A DNA stretch of 64,000 nt from Roseiarcus sp963765375 (GTDB lineage Bacteria > Pseudomonadota > Alphaproteobacteria > Rhizobiales > Beijerinckiaceae): assembly GCA_963765375.1 (NCBI GenBank), contig CAVXVZ010000008.1, positions 124,001 to 188,000 of the forward strand, given 5' to 3'. Both the position numbers and the translations under genes were made by a program. This document shows positions 60,997 through 64,000 of the stretch, one piece after another. Each line of letters begins with the position of its first letter. Positions within the stretch are counted from its first letter, which is position 1. Under the pieces are notes generated by a model, which ran no database searches, had not been told where the DNA came from, and was given only the letters and a program-made list of their open reading frames with translations.

Positions 60997-63675
60997 TCAA
61001 GGGTGGCGGTTGCTGAATGCTGCCGCCGCCTCGGCGAACGAAGCGAAGTGGCTCGTCTTCCAATCCGTCTCCGGGACGAAGAGCGGACGGTAGACAATCT
61101 CCCCACCTTTCGTGGCATCCTCGCACCATTGAACTAGTCGGCGCCACTTCGGCGCGTCTTCGATGTCGATCCGCCCCTTGGTCTCGACGATCGAGACGAC
61201 GCCGTCGCTGGTCCTGACGATGAAGTCAGGGAAATAGTCTGCGATACGTCCATCTGTCGCTTGATACTCAATCTTGAACGCGATGCGTGCGCTGTTGCGA
61301 GCGAAGGACACAACGTCGGGGAATTGATCGACCGACGCGGCGAAGTCGAGTTCGAGCGCGCTGTCGCCGACAATGCGATTGAAGACGCTCTTCTCGGGCC
61401 GATAGTCGCTTTGACGCGCCACCACGGCAGGGCCGACTTCGGATAGCTTGCGTGTCGTCTGGATTCGCAAATCGCCCCGATCCACCACGATCAGAGCATT
61501 GATCGCGCTCTTGAACGCGTCGCGGATCGCTTGCGTGACTTCGGGAATTGACAGATTGCGAAGCACGTTCCGGTCTTCGAGGTCCACCGGCCTCCCGAAC
61601 AGCCGTTCGCCGATAAAGGTCTTCAGCTTTCCGAACAGGACGTCGAAGCCGCTGACGAGTCGCGCGTCCCTGCGGATGGAGTTGACGAAAAAGCCGATGA
61701 CGTTCTGTGGGGTGGGAACGATATCGCCGTCGAGACGCGTCATATGGCTGAACAATTCATCGTCCACCTGCTTGAAGACGATCTCGCGCTGTTCCTCTTC
61801 GGTGAATGTCCGCAGCGCGAACGTTCGCGAAGGCATAGTCATGGGATCGATCTGCCCGACGTTCTTGTACTCGCGTTCGAGACGAGCCTTCATCGCCGGC
61901 AGTTCGATATCGAGCTTCTCGATGTCTTCTTTCGATTTGTCGGGATTGACCTCTACCACCATCGGCCCGAAAGCCGGCGCGCGCTCTCCCATCGGCCGCA
62001 CTTCGAGTTCGACGCCTTCAGTGCGGATGCTTTCGACGAATTCCATGAACGCGGGGGTGCCGACAACGCTGACCTTTTCCTGGACATCGGCGCCGCGAAA
62101 CATGCGGCGCAGTCCACGACCAAGCGTCTGCTCCGGCAAAATGTTTGCCTTCGAGCTGTAGGCGCGGAGGCCGACGATTGTCGTTACGTTCTGCACGTCC
62201 CATCCTTCGCGCAGCATCATCACCGAGACGATCGCTTTGTTGGGATTCTCGAACGAGTCGATCTCGCGGCTCTCTCGACGCAAGATCCGAAGTTCTTCCT
62301 CGCCCTTCCCCGATGCCGCCTCCGAAATCTCGCCGTTTTTCTTGGTGTGGATGACCAGCGTCGCCCCGGCGAACTCACGATAGGTCTTTTCGAGATGTTC
62401 TGAGACGGCGTCGCAGTTCCTCGTGTCGTCGGTCATGACGAACATCACCGGCTTCTTGCCGTCCCGCGACAGTTCGTCGAATGACTTTTTCCATTCGAGA
62501 TAGCCAAGATGCAGATAATCGCGGTAGCGCTCGGCGAACTCCGATGATTGTCTATCAGTCAATCGCGCGCGCGAAGCCTCGTCCGGCACGACCGGCGTCT
62601 TGACGACGCCCTGGCGGATCGCCTCGACCAGCGGATACTCCGACACCGTCTCGACAAAAATCGCGCCGTTGTTGTGTTTGGGCGTCGCCGAGAGATCGAA
62701 CTGTGCCGAAAGCGCCCGGCCCTTTTGCCGCAGCTTGAGGACAATATCCTCGATGGCGTGGAACCAGGCGTTCTTTTCGTGAATGTGGTGGGCTTCGTCG
62801 TTCAACACGACGAGGTCGTCGACCTCCCGCACAATCTGCGACAGATCGACCAGCAAGTCGGTCGTCTTCGTCACCGGCTTGGGACCGAGAAAATAATCGG
62901 TCGTGTCCTCGTCGTCGATCGACGGTTCTTTGGCGCTTCCTTCGAACACCCGGTGGATGTTGGAAAGAAACAGGTTGCCCTGTTTGCCGACGTGACCGAT
63001 CTCATCCTGGATGTGCACGGTCAGTTGGAAATCGTCCTGCCAGTCCTGCCCCTCATGCCCGTTGTCCGGCAGGAGCGGATCGTCGAAGAAAACGCGCGCG
63101 CCCTCGAAATCGAGGCGCAAGCGGTCGAGCACAATAATGTTAGGGGCAACGACAAGGAAATTGGTCGAGAGATCGCTCTCGGCCTCATAGAGCTTATGGA
63201 AATAGCTCCAGGTCATGAGCAGCGACATGACTTTTGTTTTGCCGGCGCCGGTCGCGAGCTTGAGCACGTAGCGCGTCCAGTCGGCGTCAAACATGTTCCT
63301 CGAGACGGCGCCGCTGGAGTCGAACCGCATCAGGCCGTGTGGGTCGCGCGCCCTTGCAACCTCGTAGAGCCAGATCGCGCTTTCGACCGCTTCGCGTTGC
63401 GCGAAGTACCAGCGAAATCGCTCCGCAGTCCCGTCGGCCTGCGGGATAATGTGCTCGACCTGAAACCACCAGCGCAGAAGCGCGCGCGCGGTGCGCGAGG
63501 CACCCGCATAGCTCAACTCTCGCCAAGCCTTGACTTCGCGCCGGATCGCATGGACCAGCGGCGGCAAGAGATGCATCAGGCCGAGCTCGCCGATCTGATC
63601 GTCGCCCGGATACCACCGGATCTCCGGCTCCAGAATGGCGTAAGGGTCGCGCGGGAAGTCGGGATGAAGGGGCAT
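60997..63675 (-). CDS. Type III restriction-type helicase-nuclease (Res subunit)
   Basis: An 892-residue protein. The motor has Walker A LATGAGKTK (about residues 142-148 when numbered from the next-but-one Met), the DEAH box VVLNDEAHHIHEKN at about 293-296, FDLSATPKHN (motif III) and GRGLRRMF (motif VI). The C-terminal PD-(D/E)XK nuclease is DFIVRTSDGVVSIVETKGR near 817-833. This is the standard arrangement of Res subunits that translocate and cut when methylation is absent. The partner gene upstream (63794 on) is cut by the window edge. Only 118 bases separate them, and they contain a palindromic repeat. Confidence 0.88.
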   Translation of the reverse strand: MPLHPDFPRDPYAILEPEIRWYPGDDQIGELGLMHLLPPLVHAIRREVKAWRELSYAGASRTARALLRWWFQVEHIIPQADGTAERFRWYFAQREAVESAIWLYEVARARDPHGLMRFDSSGAVSRNMFDADWTRYVLKLATGAGKTKVMSLLMTWSYFHKLYEAESDLSTNFLVVAPNIIVLDRLRLDFEGARVFFDDPLLPDNGHEGQDWQDDFQLTVHIQDEIGHVGKQGNLFLSNIHRVFEGSAKEPSIDDEDTTDYFLGPKPVTKTTDLLVDLSQIVREVDDLVVLNDEAHHIHEKNAWFHAIEDIVLKLRQKGRALSAQFDLSATPKHNNGAIFVETVSEYPLVEAIRQGVVKTPVVPDEASRARLTDRQSSEFAERYRDYLHLGYLEWKKSFDELSRDGKKPVMFVMTDDTRNCDAVSEHLEKTYREFAGATLVIHTKKNGEISEAASGKGEEELRILRRESREIDSFENPNKAIVSVMMLREGWDVQNVTTIVGLRAYSSKANILPEQTLGRGLRRMFRGADVQEKVSVVGTPAFMEFVESIRTEGVELEVRPMGERAPAFGPMVVEVNPDKSKEDIEKLDIELPAMKARLEREYKNVGQIDPMTMPSRTFALRTFTEEEQREIVFKQVDDELFSHMTRLDGDIVPTPQNVIGFFVNSIRRDARLVSGFDVLFGKLKTFIGERLFGRPVDLEDRNVLRNLSIPEVTQAIRDAFKSAINALIVVDRGDLRIQTTRKLSEVGPAVVARQSDYRPEKSVFNRIVGDSALELDFAASVDQFPDVVSFARNSARIAFKIEYQATDGRIADYFPDFIVRTSDGVVSIVETKGRIDIEDAPKWRRLVQWCEDATKGGEIVYRPLFVPETDWKTSHFASFAEAAAAFSNRHP

Positions 63676-63707
63676 CAAGGACTCCGGGCGTCATTGCGAC
63701 CAACAAT

Positions 63708-63785
63708 CGTCATTGCGAGGCGAAGCCGAAGCAATCCATCTCCCGGCGCCGATGGATGGATTGCTTCGCTGCCCTCGCAATGACG
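63708..63785. repeat. Palindromic intergenic repeat between two restriction genes
   Basis: CGTCATTGCGAGG at 63708 and its complement CCTCGCAATGACG at 63785 enclose further pairing segments (gaagcaatcca/tggattgcttc). It forms a roughly 78-base hairpin of a common alphaproteobacterial intergenic family. It could stabilise or terminate the upstream message. Confidence 0.8.
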
Positions 63786-63793
63786 CAAGCCTT

Positions 63794-64000
63794 TCACACC
63801 GTCACCTCGACCACTTTCGTCGTGTCGTTGCCGAAAATGTCGATCACCTTGACCGCAATGGCGTAGCGGCCCTTGCGCTCGTAAGCATGCGGCGCGCTGG
63901 TCAATTCCAGCGTACGGTCGCGGCGGGTGCGAAAACTCTGCCATTCGTTCTCGAAAATATAGCCGCCGGTCCATTGCGGACGGTCGACCATGCGGCCCGT
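63794..64000 (-). CDS. Partner of the Res gene, C-terminal end (cut by window edge)
   Basis: The minus strand enters from the window edge and encodes GRMVDRPQWTGGYIFENEWQ, then AYERKGRYAIAVKVIDIFGN and DTTKVVEVTV before a stop at 63794. Tails of this kind (KVIDIFGNDT) end long DNA methyltransferase or similar subunits placed directly before Res genes. I cannot see any methylase motif, so the assignment as the modification subunit is an inference from position. Confidence 0.5.
   Translation of the reverse strand, partial: TGRMVDRPQWTGGYIFENEWQSFRTRRDRTLELTSAPHAYERKGRYAIAVKVIDIFGNDTTKVVEVTV

Overview
The window looks like a GC-rich alphaproteobacterial chromosome, most likely Hyphomicrobiales (Rhizobiales). 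Two regulatory sites support this: an EcfG-type (GGAAC-N16-CGTT) promoter before an orphan response regulator and a near-perfect sigma-54 promoter before amt. Codon usage and gene families fit as well. I saw no rRNA or tRNA gene and no CRISPR array, and I cannot name a genus.

Positions 1-21,000 are an insertion-sequence graveyard. They hold IS3 (two copies plus a fragment), IS630 (two related degenerate copies), ISAzo13, a complete IS21 nested inside an IS630 copy, IS1380, an IS481 fragment and two decayed serine-recombinase cassettes. Islands of host sequence survive between them: a membrane-anchored branched-chain-type binding protein, an OFA-family MFS carrier with a decayed small partner, an EthD pseudogene, helicase and SWIM fragments, and an XRE regulator/membrane-protein pair behind tandem palindromes.

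Positions 21,000-31,300 are accessory chromosome: a proton-pump-like P-type ATPase, an NTF2-like protein, a broken ScoMcrA-head protein, a DUF5996 protein, an SDR and its 5' duplicate. Next come a YiiX-like papain-fold hydrolase, split by an IS256 with a perfect 8-bp target duplication, and a PIN-domain nuclease. Joining the hydrolase halves restores a C-terminal four-cysteine zinc knuckle.

Positions 31,300-46,200 carry an M29 aminopeptidase, a cytochrome b561/catalase-like peroxidase pair and pseudouridine catabolism genes (psuG and a PfkB kinase). These last two are separated by a Uma2 protein, a SWIM protein and a tightly packed minus-strand operon: PqqD-like chaperone, HPr-kinase-like protein, two family-2 glycosyltransferases and a nucleotidyltransferase. 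The operon resembles the poorly understood HPr-rel-A/PqqD systems and is the best candidate here for an undescribed intact system. A frameshifted c-type cytochrome, a pirin and a stress-type response regulator follow.

Positions 46,200-64,000 are mostly ordinary chromosome: cytochrome b561, glycosyltransferase 4, alpha/beta hydrolase, YgjP-like metalloprotease (frameshifted), cobU, an AlgX/AlgJ-like protein, P450, thpR, a large unknown membrane protein, an omega-aminotransferase, a PP2C/Ser-Thr-kinase fusion (frameshifted), amt and a type III-like restriction helicase-nuclease whose presumed partner runs off the window end.

Four non-mobile genes (near 24.4, 43.8, 49.5 and 57.6 kb) are broken by a simple one-position reading-frame change with intact sequence on both sides. 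Either the assembly carries residual indel errors or this is a lineage with recent gene decay.
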